From positions 3,555 to 67,554 of the forward strand of contig DIER01000042.1 in NCBI GenBank assembly GCA_002418725.1: a stretch of 64,000 bases of DNA, in the 5' to 3' direction. Under the pieces are notes generated by a model. The model saw only the letters and a list, made by a program, of their open reading frames with translations, made no database searches and was not told the DNA's origin. The stretch's first letter is position 1. The number at the start of each line of letters is the position of its first letter. A program made the position numbers and the translations under genes. The stretch comes from Acholeplasmataceae bacterium UBA5769 (GTDB lineage: Bacteria; Bacillota_I; Bacilli_A; Acholeplasmatales; Acholeplasmataceae). Of the stretch, positions 8,401-16,991 are shown one piece after another.

Positions 8401-9613
8401 AATGCCCAGAAGATTGTGGTTCAAGGATCTCTTCAATCGATGGAAGCGCGTTGATCTCTCCAGCTTTTGAAATCGATATTTTAGCAAATATGGGTCCCAA
8501 TGTTTCATAAACTAAGACGGATGCCATAATGATCGTGGTTAGTTCAACAGCAAACTGAGGTAACTGTTGCATAACGATGACAGATAAACCTATCGATATA
8601 CCACCTTGTGGGAGCAATGCAATACCCAACCATTTTTGTACTTGCGGTTCTGCTTTCACGGACTTAGCCCCAATAAAGGAACCTAAGATCTTACCTGTAG
8701 CGCGTGCAAGGATATAACCTAGACCAGCTAAGCCTACTGACTTTAAGATGGCAATGTCTAAGGAAGCTCCAGCGAGTGTAAAGAAGAGCACATAGAATAT
8801 GGGAACAAAATCATTGACTGCTGAGAAACTACGATTCGCAAACTTTCTTAAATTTGCTAAAGTTGCACCCATCATGATGTTTGCAAGTAAAGGAGATAAA
8901 TCAAGCCACATCGCAATCCCTGCAGCAAGACCGACGAAAAACACCGTTTTGATTTGGAGTTCATCTTTAGGATCCACTTTTTTAGTAACATAAGATAAAA
9001 GAATACCCAAGCCTAAACCTAAGAGAAGCGAAGCGATGATCTCAAACAAGGGAATACCAATGATGGTCAGCACGGAAACATCTTGACCACTCACTAAAAT
9101 TTTTGCAATCGAAATGGCTATACCAAACGCCATAATGCCAAACACATCATCCAGTGCAACGACAGGTAAAATCGTTTTCGTTACGGGTCCATAAGCACGA
9201 TATTGTCGAATGACCATAATCGTGGCTGCGGGTGCTGTTGCTGCAGACATCGAGGCAATAACTAAAGAGAAAGCAACAGGAAAATCAAAGATAAAATACA
9301 TGACAGAAAAAACCACACCGATTGCACCAATGACTTCAGCAATCGTGATGATCGCGATTTTTTTACCCATAGCAACGATATCTTTTAACATAAACTCGCT
9401 ACCGATCCCAAAAGCAATAAAAGATAAGGTCAGTTCACTGATGATTTCAAAGGATTCTGCTTCCTCCCGGCTGACAAACTCAAATAAAGATGGACCTAAA
9501 AAAAGTCCAGCGATTAAATATCCGGAGACGCTTGGTAACTTTAGCCATTTTGCAAACTTACCAAAGATAAACCCAACCACAAGGATGAGACTTAATTTTA
9601 AAATAACATTCAT
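8399..9613 (-). CDS. CPA2-family cation/proton antiporter
   Basis: A 404-residue polytopic membrane protein of the KefB/NapA-like monovalent cation:proton antiporter-2 family. Visible are LPSVSGYLIAGLFLGPS near the N-terminus, the helix with ALDDVFGIMAFGIAIS carrying paired aspartates of the ion-binding site, and GLLPQGG-like LLPQGGISIGLS in the C-terminal half. There is no RCK/TrkA-N domain. It probably exchanges K+ or Na+ for protons. ATG 9613 is preferred to the one at 9634 because AAGAGG lies 7 bases before it. The leader contains a ydaO/yuaA c-di-AMP riboswitch with a terminator, so expression should fall when c-di-AMP is high, pointing to a K+ or osmotic role. Confidence 0.9.
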   Translation of the reverse strand: MNVILKLSLILVVGFIFGKFAKWLKLPSVSGYLIAGLFLGPSLFEFVSREEAESFEIISELTLSFIAFGIGSEFMLKDIVAMGKKIAIITIAEVIGAIGVVFSVMYFIFDFPVAFSLVIASMSAATAPAATIMVIRQYRAYGPVTKTILPVVALDDVFGIMAFGIAISIAKILVSGQDVSVLTIIGIPLFEIIASLLLGLGLGILLSYVTKKVDPKDELQIKTVFFVGLAAGIAMWLDLSPLLANIMMGATLANLRKFANRSFSAVNDFVPIFYVLFFTLAGASLDIAILKSVGLAGLGYILARATGKILGSFIGAKSVKAEPQVQKWLGIALLPQGGISIGLSVIVMQQLPQFAVELTTIIMASVLVYETLGPIFAKISISKAGEINALPSIEEILEPQSSGH

Positions 9614-9645
9614 AACAAGACCTCTTTGTATCATATTTCATAAAG

Positions 9646-9676
9646 AAAAGCGCACAGCCATGTATGGCTATACGCT
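9646..9676 (-). terminator. Riboswitch expression-platform terminator
   Basis: On the minus strand AAGCG, an internal GCCA/TGGC stem, and CGCTT followed by TTCTTT. It sits directly downstream of the c-di-AMP aptamer and before the antiporter start, as a transcription-attenuation platform would. Confidence 0.75.
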
Positions 9677-9800
9677 TGGTAACTCCTATGAGGTTAGCTG
9701 ACGGGTTAGGACATCCAAGTTGCCCTTTCTTTTATAAAGAATTCACCCCAAAATAATGGTTCCCCCACTCCTATGTTTTACGATTCGGAGATTGCGACGT
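9677..9800 (-). promoter_or_regulatory. c-di-AMP riboswitch (ydaO/yuaA type)
   Basis: Read on the minus strand, the leader shows the conserved blocks of the ydaO motif in order: TCGCAAT and CCGAAT near the 5' end, GGGGGAACC, GGGGTGAA, and near the 3' end TAACCCG followed by AGCTAACCTC. The class binds cyclic di-AMP and normally turns genes off when it is bound. The controlled gene is the CPA2 antiporter. Boundaries are approximate at the 5' end. Confidence 0.92.
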
Positions 9801-9804
9801 GTGC

Positions 9805-9833
9805 ATTATAGCATGGAAAAAAAAGATAAGCAA
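9805..9833 (-). promoter_or_regulatory. Promoter of the riboswitch-antiporter transcript
   Basis: On the minus strand TTGCTT (9828-9833), a 17-base spacer, and a perfect TATAAT (9805-9810). Transcription would start near 9798, right at the 5' edge of the aptamer. Confidence 0.8.
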
Positions 9834-9881
9834 GCCTTTCATTATCAATTCATGTAAAAGATAAAGATGAGCCCATGTTAA

Positions 9882-9907
9882 ACAAAAAAGCACAGTAAAC
9901 TGTGCTT
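9882..9907 (-). terminator. Terminator after tRNA-Gly
   Basis: AAGCACAG and CTGTGCTT, perfect 8-base stem with loop TAAA/TTTA, followed on the minus strand by six T. It lies ten bases after the 3' end of tRNA-Gly. Confidence 0.85.
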
Positions 9908-9917
9908 GATTTTTTCA

Positions 9918-9992
9918 TGGAGCGGGCGAGGGGAATCGGACCCCCATTTCATGCTTGGCAAGCACGTGTAATAACCATTATACGACGCCCAC
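9918..9992 (-). tRNA. tRNA-Gly (anticodon GCC)
   Basis: 75 bases including an encoded CCA. Acceptor stem GTGGGCG with CGCCCGC (one G-T pair), anticodon loop TTGCCAA giving anticodon GCC, T-arm with loop TCCGATT. It stands alone with its own promoter and terminator. Confidence 0.95.
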
Positions 9993-10008
9993 AGCCTCAT
10001 GCTTTTTC

Positions 10009-10037
10009 ATGATAACAAATATTTACGATGATGTCAA
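10009..10037 (-). promoter_or_regulatory. tRNA-Gly promoter
   Basis: On the minus strand TTGACA (10032-10037), a 17-base spacer and TATCAT (10009-10014), ending 16 bases before the tRNA. Confidence 0.8.
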
Positions 10038-10172
10038 GCACGCACATCAACTTTTTCATCACTTTTTAGAGGATTCTGATGAACAGATGTTAAACATTGG
10101 ACAAACCACGCAATTTGAATGATTTATTGTATAATAAAGTTAATAGATCAACTCAGAAAGGATGACGTATAA

Positions 10173-11648
10173 ATGACCCTTCTCGCCTCTAAACTCAAAG
10201 AAAATATTTATGCGATGATTCCGATCATTTTAATCGTATTTATCCTTCACTTAACCGTAGTTCCCATGACAAGTGTTGAGTGGGTTCGTTTTAGCATCGG
10301 CTCTTTTTTCATTGTCATCGGATTATCTTTGTTTTTGATTGGTGTTGATCTAGCAATAACACCCTTAGGAAGTTTAACAGGTGCTGAGATTGCGAAGACG
10401 AATAAACTCTATTTTGTGTTATTGGCTGGCTTTATTTTAGGATTTGTCATCTCGATTGCTGAACCTGGGTTACTTGTCTTTGCCAATCAAGTGGATTTTG
10501 TCACGAATGGTGCTATCAACGCTTCAACCATCTTAATCACTGTATCGATTGGACTAGCCATTCTTGTCGCCCTTGGTTTCTTAAGAATTATCTTTAATAT
10601 TCCGCTTTATAAAATACTACTTGTCCTATATGCAATGATCGGAGTCATGGCTATTTTCTCTTCACCTACTTTTTTAGCGATTGCATTTGATGCCTCAGGT
10701 GCGACCACAGGTGTCTTAGCAGTTCCTTTTTTACTGGCGCTATCCGTTGGTATTTCGAAACTCAAAAGAGACTCAAAGTCACAAGAAAAAGACTCCTTTG
10801 GTCTGGTAGCGATTGCCTCAGCTGGTGCCATCATGGGTTTATTGATTTTAGGCTATTTTGCAGAAAACTTAACCTTCGGTTCAAGTTTAGGTTTAGGTGA
10901 ACCATCCCCTTACATGTTTAGCCCCTTTTTAGAAGAATTTCCGAGTTCACTCAAAGATACATTATTAGCGTTTACCCCACTCTTGGGTATCTTCATCTTG
11001 CTGCAGCTTGTGGGATTTAAACTTTCCAAAAGACCTTTATTCCGCATGATTAAAGGTTTCATCTATGCCCTTTTTGGACTTTTCATATTTTTAGTTGGTG
11101 TCAATGCAGGGTTTATGGATATTGGATTACTGATGGGTCAAACATTAGCAGAAAAAGAACTGAAATGGGTGATGGTGTTTGCAGGTTTCTTCATCGGATT
11201 ATTTACCATCATTGCTGAACCAGCTGTCTCAGTCTTAACACATCAAATCGAAGACATTACCTCAGGTTATGTCAAACGAAGACTGGTGCTCATTCCCTTA
11301 TCCATCGGTGTTGGATTTGCCATTGCGATATCGATGCTTCGGATCATGATTCCAGAATTACAGTTATGGCATATCTTACTTCCAGGATATCTTATCTCGC
11401 TTGCTATGATGTTTTTTGTACCTAAACTGTTTGTGGGGATTGCCTTTGATGCAGGAGGTGTAGCGACAGGACCACTCACCGCAACCTTTACCTTAGCGTT
11501 TGTACAAGGTGCTGCCAATGCTTATGACAGTGCAAACGTGGTGACTGATGGCTTTGGGATGATCGCACTTGTTGCGCTAGCACCCATTATCACTTTACAA
11601 CTTTTAGGTTTTGTTTATAAAATAAGAACAAGAAAGGCAGGTGTGTAA
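10173..11648 (+). CDS. DUF1538 membrane protein (duplicated)
   Basis: A 491-residue polytopic membrane protein. Two halves repeat the same pattern: each has a helix with LFLIGVDLAITPLG / IFLVGVNAGFMDIG, an acidic ISIAEPGLL / TIIAEPAVS motif, and a closing IAFDASGATTGVLAVPF / IAFDAGGVATGPLTATF. These are the conserved points of the DUF1538 family, an internally duplicated putative transporter of unknown substrate. TATAAT at 10130-10135 is the likely -10 box. The gene is followed one base later by a tandem PII-like gene and then overlaps into an M50-like gene, so the three should be one operon. A transport function controlled by the PII-like protein is inference from context. Confidence 0.85.
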   Translation: MTLLASKLKENIYAMIPIILIVFILHLTVVPMTSVEWVRFSIGSFFIVIGLSLFLIGVDLAITPLGSLTGAEIAKTNKLYFVLLAGFILGFVISIAEPGLLVFANQVDFVTNGAINASTILITVSIGLAILVALGFLRIIFNIPLYKILLVLYAMIGVMAIFSSPTFLAIAFDASGATTGVLAVPFLLALSVGISKLKRDSKSQEKDSFGLVAIASAGAIMGLLILGYFAENLTFGSSLGLGEPSPYMFSPFLEEFPSSLKDTLLAFTPLLGIFILLQLVGFKLSKRPLFRMIKGFIYALFGLFIFLVGVNAGFMDIGLLMGQTLAEKELKWVMVFAGFFIGLFTIIAEPAVSVLTHQIEDITSGYVKRRLVLIPLSIGVGFAIAISMLRIMIPELQLWHILLPGYLISLAMMFFVPKLFVGIAFDAGGVATGPLTATFTLAFVQGAANAYDSANVVTDGFGMIALVALAPIITLQLLGFVYKIRTRKAGV

Positions 11649-11649
11649 C

Positions 11650-12315
11650 ATGGAACATGTTTCACTACTTACCGATTATCAACTCGTGATTGTCATCGTT
11701 AATTTTGGCGTTGGCAGTAAAGTCTTAAAGATTATGAAACAAGAAGGCATACAGGGCGGGACCATTATTTTAGGTAAAGGCACCCATAAACAGCCATTAC
11801 TTGAATTTTTAGAACTCGCAGAAACAAGAAAAGAAATTGTCTTAATGATTGCACCCTTAAGAGTTGTCAATCCTGCACTTGAAGTTTTAAATGAGAAATT
11901 GAAGTTAAATAAACCAAACCATGGTATTGCATTTGTCATTCCAGTGATCAAATTTATGGGGATGGGAAAATACGACCGTACCTATAAGCCACATGAAGGA
12001 GGCGTTAACATGACTGAATATCAAGCAATCTTTACCGTTGTTGATAAGGGAAGAGGACAAGATGCTGTCGATGCTGCAACATCTGCAGGAGCCAAAGGGG
12101 CTACCATCATCAACGCGAGAGGATCAGGGATTCATGAAACAAGTAAACTGTTTAACATGGAAGTAGAACCTGAAAAAGAAATGGTCCTTATTTTAGCGAA
12201 ACATGAGATTGTTCAAGACGTTATTCAAGCCATCTCACAACAATTAGAACTTGATAAACCGGGCAATGGAATCTTATTTGTTCAGGAAGTTCATCAAACA
12301 TACGGGATTCGTTAA
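11650..12315 (+). CDS. Tandem PII-like signalling protein
   Basis: A 221-residue soluble protein made of two PII-like ferredoxin-fold domains. The first (about 1-110) runs from YQLVIVIVNFGVGSKVLKIM through GIQGGTIILGKG to KPNHGIAFVIPV; the second from YQAIFTVVDKGRGQDAVDAA through GAKGATIINARGSG to KPGNGILFVQEV. Each has the strand-helix-strand, a glycine-rich T-loop region, and the closing strand of PII proteins. PII proteins bind small metabolites or nucleotides and gate transporters or enzymes. It starts two bases after the DUF1538 stop with AGGTG in front. The lack of the classical uridylylated tyrosine context means the ligand and mode cannot be guessed. Confidence 0.82.
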   Translation: MEHVSLLTDYQLVIVIVNFGVGSKVLKIMKQEGIQGGTIILGKGTHKQPLLEFLELAETRKEIVLMIAPLRVVNPALEVLNEKLKLNKPNHGIAFVIPVIKFMGMGKYDRTYKPHEGGVNMTEYQAIFTVVDKGRGQDAVDAATSAGAKGATIINARGSGIHETSKLFNMEVEPEKEMVLILAKHEIVQDVIQAISQQLELDKPGNGILFVQEVHQTYGIR

Positions 12316-13517
12316 TGTTTAAAAAATATCCTTGGCTTTGGGTGTTGATCGCTCCTTTTTTGATCGGTTTTATCTTTAGTTTTTTAGTGGTTGGTGGCTA
12401 TTGGTTTAACTTTACTGAAGGCATGAAACGCGTACCTTGGTTTATGTATATCCTTGGTTTTTATATCACCTTTTTCATCACATTAACCATCCATGAACTC
12501 TCACATCTCATCACCTTTGTGATTAAAGGAACGAAGATTCGCGCCCTTTACCTTCACATGCTTGTTTTCTACAAGACAACCAAAGGATGGCGCGTTAAAA
12601 TTAAACCTAAACTTTGGTTTTTAATGGGTGGGTTTGTGGTTCCTGATTTGGGAGAAATAAACGATGATGAGACTTATCAATCATCGGTTGATGCTTTTCG
12701 TCATTCGTTGATCGTTGCACCTTATGTCACGATTGTTTTTCTGGTGATGAGCATCATCATCTTTATGATGGCGATTGCATTCGGATGGAATCCCTATGTG
12801 ATTGGGTTCTACAGCCTTTTTACCTTTTACACGGCCATTCTCTCATTCTTTTATATCAAGAGCTTTAAACTGTCAAATCAGTGGTTCTATGGAGACTTTG
12901 TCGCTTATCAGAAGATGAAAGATGATCTTATCTTTCAGATCGTTCAAATGTCACAGTACCGGATGTTTTCTCTCAAAGAGTCGAAAGAAACAGATATGTA
13001 CCTTTTTAACAAAGTGAAAGAAGCGATGCGAAGTGGTGAGCTTAAATCAAGTTTATTTTACCAACTTCTGATTTTAAACTACATCGAAGCGGTCACGTTT
13101 CATGGGTTTGAAGAAGACCCTTCAATCAGAGAAAAGTTAACCAGATACCCTTATGGACCCCATTATCACACAGAACAAGGCGTGATGTTACTCTATGATT
13201 TGGCTGTTTATTACTATCACTTAGGAATGATAGAAAAAAGTTATCAACTGATTGAACAAATCAGAAAGAAAGCCAGTCCAAAGATTGATGAAAAATCATT
13301 GTTATATTTAAGAAAAAAACACGACCATATTTTGCATATCCAATACGATCAACTTTTTCTTGATCAAAAAGAACATGTTAAAATCCGAAATTCAGGGTTA
13401 TATGAGGATTTAATCGATTTAGATGAGATGATCAAAGAGATGCATGAACCCCTAGATTTTAAGGTCTGGGAAACGAAAGTAGAACTTACTCAGGAAGAAA
13501 ATGAAGAAGAAGTATAA
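12315..13517 (+). CDS. M50-like zinc metalloprotease-type membrane protein
   Basis: A 400-residue protein whose ATG overlaps the stop of the PII-like gene by one base. The N-terminal half has about four to five membrane segments; the second contains HELSHL (H60, E61, H64), an HExxH zinc motif placed in the membrane as in site-2 protease (M50) relatives. A second-half aspartate ligand of the usual LDGG/NPDG type is not obvious. The C-terminal half, from about residue 195, is soluble and helical with LLYDLAVYYYHLGMIEKSYQLIEQI, which resembles one TPR-like hairpin. It may be a regulatory protease or a former protease acting as a scaffold. No family name comes to mind beyond the HExxH. Confidence 0.65.
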   Translation: MFKKYPWLWVLIAPFLIGFIFSFLVVGGYWFNFTEGMKRVPWFMYILGFYITFFITLTIHELSHLITFVIKGTKIRALYLHMLVFYKTTKGWRVKIKPKLWFLMGGFVVPDLGEINDDETYQSSVDAFRHSLIVAPYVTIVFLVMSIIIFMMAIAFGWNPYVIGFYSLFTFYTAILSFFYIKSFKLSNQWFYGDFVAYQKMKDDLIFQIVQMSQYRMFSLKESKETDMYLFNKVKEAMRSGELKSSLFYQLLILNYIEAVTFHGFEEDPSIREKLTRYPYGPHYHTEQGVMLLYDLAVYYYHLGMIEKSYQLIEQIRKKASPKIDEKSLLYLRKKHDHILHIQYDQLFLDQKEHVKIRNSGLYEDLIDLDEMIKEMHEPLDFKVWETKVELTQEENEEEV

Positions 13518-13542
13518 AAAAAGCGGCTCATTTGAGTCGCTT
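13515..13542 (-). terminator. Terminator after tRNA-Thr
   Basis: AAGCGGCTC and GAGTCGCTT (13521-13542), with a long T-run when read on the minus strand. It also lies just after the stop of the plus-strand M50-like gene, where the T-run is weaker. Confidence 0.8.
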
Positions 13543-13553
13543 AATCGTTTTCA

Positions 13554-13627
13554 TGGTGCCCCCAGCGAGAATCGAACTTGCAATTCAGCCTTACCATGGC
13601 TGCGTTATACCATTTAACTATAGGGGC
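13554..13627 (-). tRNA. tRNA-Thr (anticodon GGT)
   Basis: 74 bases with encoded CCA. Acceptor stem GCCCCTA with TGGGGGC, anticodon stem CAGCC/GGCTG around loop ATGGTAA giving anticodon GGT, T-loop TTCGATT. Solitary, with its own promoter and terminator. Confidence 0.95.
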
Positions 13628-13649
13628 ATGAATGTCACATGCAATATCG

Positions 13650-13678
13650 ATTTTAACTGAAAGCATGCGATAAGTCAA
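13650..13678 (-). promoter_or_regulatory. tRNA-Thr promoter
   Basis: On the minus strand TTGACT (13673-13678), 17-base spacer, TAAAAT (13650-13655), 22 bases before the tRNA. Confidence 0.78.
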
Positions 13679-13791
13679 TCATTAATCTCAAAAAAAGATG
13701 AAACAGACAGAAAAAAGGAAGGGGATCTTTTATTACATAAAAAAGATGATCCGGTGTTATAATGAACGTAACAAAATGAAGGGAGATTAAT

Positions 13792-14766
13792 ATGGCAAAA
13801 AAAACATACAGAAGACCATCAAAGAGAAAAAGAAGATCAACACAGCAACAAATACTTGGTTTCCTTTTAGTTCTTATTGTCGGAGCGATCGTTTATCTCT
13901 TCCTTCCCGAAGAAGAACTTCAGTTAACACCGACATATAGCAGTCTTCAAAATGAACAAGGTTTTTATTATTATCAGGATGTAGGCATAAGTGATTATAC
14001 CTATACCGCTCAAAACTTGATTGGTCAAGCACTTATGCTTGAACTTAGAACCATCACCAATGACACGAAAACATTGATCACTTATGGTGATGTTAGACAA
14101 GCACTAGAAATCATTGACCGCGATTTGAATGAAACCGATAAATTATGGGGTGCTTATGATAACACGATGATTAACGCGGTTTGGGACCAAGGAGAAACGT
14201 GGGATAGAGAACATGTTTGGCCAAATTCAAGACTTGGACTTAATCGCATTTCCAATACCCAACGAAGTATTGCAAGTGACCTTCATAATTTAAGAGCAGC
14301 GACGGGATCTATCAATTCATCGAAAAGTGATCGTTTCTTTTCTGATGGTTCAGGAGGGGCAAGAACAACAACCGATGGTGGATTTTATCCAGGAGATGAC
14401 CACAGAGGGGATGTTGCACGGATTTTATTTTACATGGCAATCACTTATGATTATTTGGTTTTAACCGATGATTTAGACCTTCTTTTAGATGAATCCTATC
14501 ATTATGAAGTGGAAGGTGCTCGGATGGGACAACTGAGTTTACTCCTCACTTGGCATAAGGAAGATCCCGTCTCAGCATTTGAGATTGCAAGAAACAACCG
14601 TATTTTTGAGATTCAGGGCAATCGCAATCCTTTGATTGATCGTCCGGAGTTTGTTCACCTCATTTGGGAAAATAAAACCATTGGTGATTTAGCAAAACCA
14701 GAAACGGTTGAAACAACTATATTTCATCTTTTGACCTATATGATTAAACCGAGGTACTTTTTATGA
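13792..14766 (+). CDS. Membrane-anchored endonuclease I family nuclease
   Basis: A 324-residue protein with a very basic N-terminus (KKTYRRPSKRKRR), one hydrophobic segment at about 21-38 and the rest outside the cell. The outer part is an endonuclease I (PF04231) domain: WDREHVWPNSRLG with catalytic H141, then SDLHNLRAATGSINSSKSDR, and HRGDVARILFYMAITY. The family cuts DNA nonspecifically and in relatives is secreted to obtain nucleotides. For a mollicute, which usually scavenges nucleotides, this is a sensible role. TATAAT at 13758-13763 is the likely -10. The stop overlaps the start of the next gene (ATGA). Confidence 0.88.
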   Translation: MAKKTYRRPSKRKRRSTQQQILGFLLVLIVGAIVYLFLPEEELQLTPTYSSLQNEQGFYYYQDVGISDYTYTAQNLIGQALMLELRTITNDTKTLITYGDVRQALEIIDRDLNETDKLWGAYDNTMINAVWDQGETWDREHVWPNSRLGLNRISNTQRSIASDLHNLRAATGSINSSKSDRFFSDGSGGARTTTDGGFYPGDDHRGDVARILFYMAITYDYLVLTDDLDLLLDESYHYEVEGARMGQLSLLLTWHKEDPVSAFEIARNNRIFEIQGNRNPLIDRPEFVHLIWENKTIGDLAKPETVETTIFHLLTYMIKPRYFL

Positions 14767-15161
14767 CAACATATTCCTTAAAACCAGGAACCTATCTTGT
14801 TGGAGATCCTGCCATGATCATTAAAAAGACAGGAGACGGGATGGTGTTATCAGAACATCTTTGGGAAGTTTTCTATCAAAACCCTCAAACGTTTCAACGT
14901 TTAAGTTTAGATGGTGTATCATTTTTGATCACAAGAACCGCAGAAGGTGATGGCATCTATCAAGGTGTGGGTACGGATACAGGAACCATCATGATCATTG
15001 ATGTGGATCAGCATCAACATGATGAAAGACTTCATTTAGGTTTAGATCGAAGAGGGATGATGACCTTAAGATTGCATGAAGAAATGACGGTTTCCATGGA
15101 CAGATTTAACCTCTATTTTTCAAATGGAATAACGATTATCACCAACAGTGATGACATGTGA
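14763..15161 (+). CDS. Small soluble protein of unknown function
   Basis: A 132-residue protein translationally coupled to the EndoI nuclease gene by an ATGA overlap. No signal peptide or membrane segment. The start YSLKPGTYLVGDPAMII resembles the GTY-GDP opening of small beta-rich proteins often seen in phages and scattered bacteria, for which I know no function. The remainder (strands ending in SFLITRTAEGDGIYQGVGTDTG) suggests a small beta fold. Coupling might mean a role with the nuclease, for example an inhibitor or a partner; that is only inferred from position. Confidence 0.6.
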   Translation: MTTYSLKPGTYLVGDPAMIIKKTGDGMVLSEHLWEVFYQNPQTFQRLSLDGVSFLITRTAEGDGIYQGVGTDTGTIMIIDVDQHQHDERLHLGLDRRGMMTLRLHEEMTVSMDRFNLYFSNGITIITNSDDM

Positions 15162-15189
15162 GATAGCCCCTAGGGCTATTTCTTTTTTT
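15161..15189 (+). terminator. Terminator after the EndoI gene pair
   Basis: AGATAGCCC, loop CTA, GGGCTATTT (15161-15181) followed by seven T (15183-15189). Confidence 0.85.
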
Positions 15190-15254
15190 GGAAAACGACT
15201 TATCTTTGAAGGTTATTTTATGTTATATTACTTGTGTGAGGATGTGAAGACACG

Positions 15255-16991
15255 ATGAAAATGATTTTAAGGCTTGTCAAACCTTATTGGCAAATGTTGG
15301 TGATTTCTTTATCGTTTAAATCTGTTGGCGCACTTGCTGACTTATTTTTACCATGGCTTATTGCCTATATGATCGATAAAGAAATTCCTCGATTAAGAGA
15401 ACAAGCTAATGCCAGTTTAAATTCGCTCTATCTTTTAGGCGCACTCATGGTTTTGATCGCTTTTTTAGGACTCTATTTGAATGTGGCTGCCAACCGCAAA
15501 GCAGAGATGATTGCTGCACTTTCGGTTAAGGGATTAAGACATGATTTATTTTCAAAAATTGAACGTCTTTCTGCCAATCAGGTAGACCGTCTGACAAGAC
15601 CTTCCTTGATCTCAAGAATGACGACAGATACCTATAACATGTATAATGCCACTGCAAGCATGCAACGTTTAGGGGTCAGAGCACCGGTGTTACTCATTGG
15701 TGGTATTTTGATGTCTTTGTTGTTAGACCCTGTTTTAACACTGATCATGGTAGGGATGTTACCGCTCATCATCGTTATCGTCTACTATTCATCCAGAAAA
15801 GGGATTCCTTTATATAAAAGAAGCCAAGGTTTTGTCGATCAACTTGTACGAAAATTAAGAGAGTATGTCGCAGGAGCACGTGTCGTACGGGCACTTTCGA
15901 TGAGTGAACATGAAAAAGAAATGTTTGATCAAGCCAATCAACAAACGGTTGGTGCCGAATTAAAGGCGAACATCACCATGGCAAAAATCAACCCCATGAT
16001 GCATGCTGTCATGAATGTAGGGCTTGTTTTTGTTTTAATTGCAGGAGCTTATCGTCTTCATGAAGGTCAAACTGAAATTGGACAAATCATGGCGTTTGTC
16101 ACCTATTTCACCATCATTTTGAATGCGATGATGTCGATCACACGTGTCTTTGTTTTAGCTTCACGTGCAACTGCTTCTGCAGAACGTATTGATGAAGTTT
16201 TAAACATGCCACTCGATTTAGTCGATGGTATGGAATCCATTGAAAAAAGAAATGATGTACCGCATATCGAATTTCGTAACGTTTCATTTTCATACAATCA
16301 AAAAGAAAGTAATTTGAAAAACATCAGTTTCAAACTATACCAAGGTCAATCCTTAGGCATCATTGGTGCCACAGGTTCTGGTAAGACGACGTTGATTCAT
16401 CTGCTCATGCGTTTTTATGATGTGGATGAAGGTGAGATTCTTATCTACGGGAAAAACATTAAAGAACTTAAACAACAAGCATTAAGAGAGTCCATTGGTG
16501 TGGTTTTCCAAAACGATTTGATTTTCGCAGATAGCATCTATGGTAACATCCAATTTAATCGAAGTGGGATCACGGATGAAGATATCGAAGTTGCAACCCG
16601 TGTTGCACAAGCGGAATTTATTTATGAGAAAGAACATGAAATGTCGCATCAGATGGCACAACGTGGCATGAATTTATCTGGTGGTCAAAAACAACGTGTC
16701 TTAATTGCACGAGCGATTGTTGGTAAACCTGAGATCATGATTTTAGATGATGCATCCTCAGCACTTGACTACAAGACTGATATGAACATGCGTAAAGCAC
16801 TAAAAAAGGAAATGACCGATACAACGATGATTATCATCGCACAACGTATCGCATCCTTAAAGGATTCAGATCTTATTTTACTCATCGATGATGGTAGGAT
16901 CATGGCTCAAGGTACCCACAATGAACTGCTTGAATCCTCAAATGTCTATCAAGAGATTGCTTACTACCAGTTAGGAGGTGAGCGTTCATGA
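15255..16991 (+). CDS. ABC exporter half-transporter, degenerate ATP-site subunit
   Basis: A 578-residue half transporter: six-helix membrane domain to about residue 310, then an ATPase domain. Walker A is GATGSGKTT, the signature LSGGQ is intact, but Walker B ends ILDDASSALD, with Asp in place of the catalytic Glu, and the H-loop is IIAQRIASL, with Gln in place of His. These changes are exactly those of the degenerate site subunit in heterodimeric type IV exporters such as LmrC, BmrC and TM287. It overlaps the start of the second subunit by ATGA. The pair should export drugs, lipids or peptides; the substrate cannot be inferred. Confidence 0.93.
   Translation: MKMILRLVKPYWQMLVISLSFKSVGALADLFLPWLIAYMIDKEIPRLREQANASLNSLYLLGALMVLIAFLGLYLNVAANRKAEMIAALSVKGLRHDLFSKIERLSANQVDRLTRPSLISRMTTDTYNMYNATASMQRLGVRAPVLLIGGILMSLLLDPVLTLIMVGMLPLIIVIVYYSSRKGIPLYKRSQGFVDQLVRKLREYVAGARVVRALSMSEHEKEMFDQANQQTVGAELKANITMAKINPMMHAVMNVGLVFVLIAGAYRLHEGQTEIGQIMAFVTYFTIILNAMMSITRVFVLASRATASAERIDEVLNMPLDLVDGMESIEKRNDVPHIEFRNVSFSYNQKESNLKNISFKLYQGQSLGIIGATGSGKTTLIHLLMRFYDVDEGEILIYGKNIKELKQQALRESIGVVFQNDLIFADSIYGNIQFNRSGITDEDIEVATRVAQAEFIYEKEHEMSHQMAQRGMNLSGGQKQRVLIARAIVGKPEIMILDDASSALDYKTDMNMRKALKKEMTDTTMIIIAQRIASLKDSDLILLIDDGRIMAQGTHNELLESSNVYQEIAYYQLGGERS

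Noticed and set aside
9210..9701. 163-codon plus-strand frame across the antiporter and its leader
   Set aside because: It lies opposite the antiporter gene and a riboswitch, has odd composition and no ribosome-binding site.
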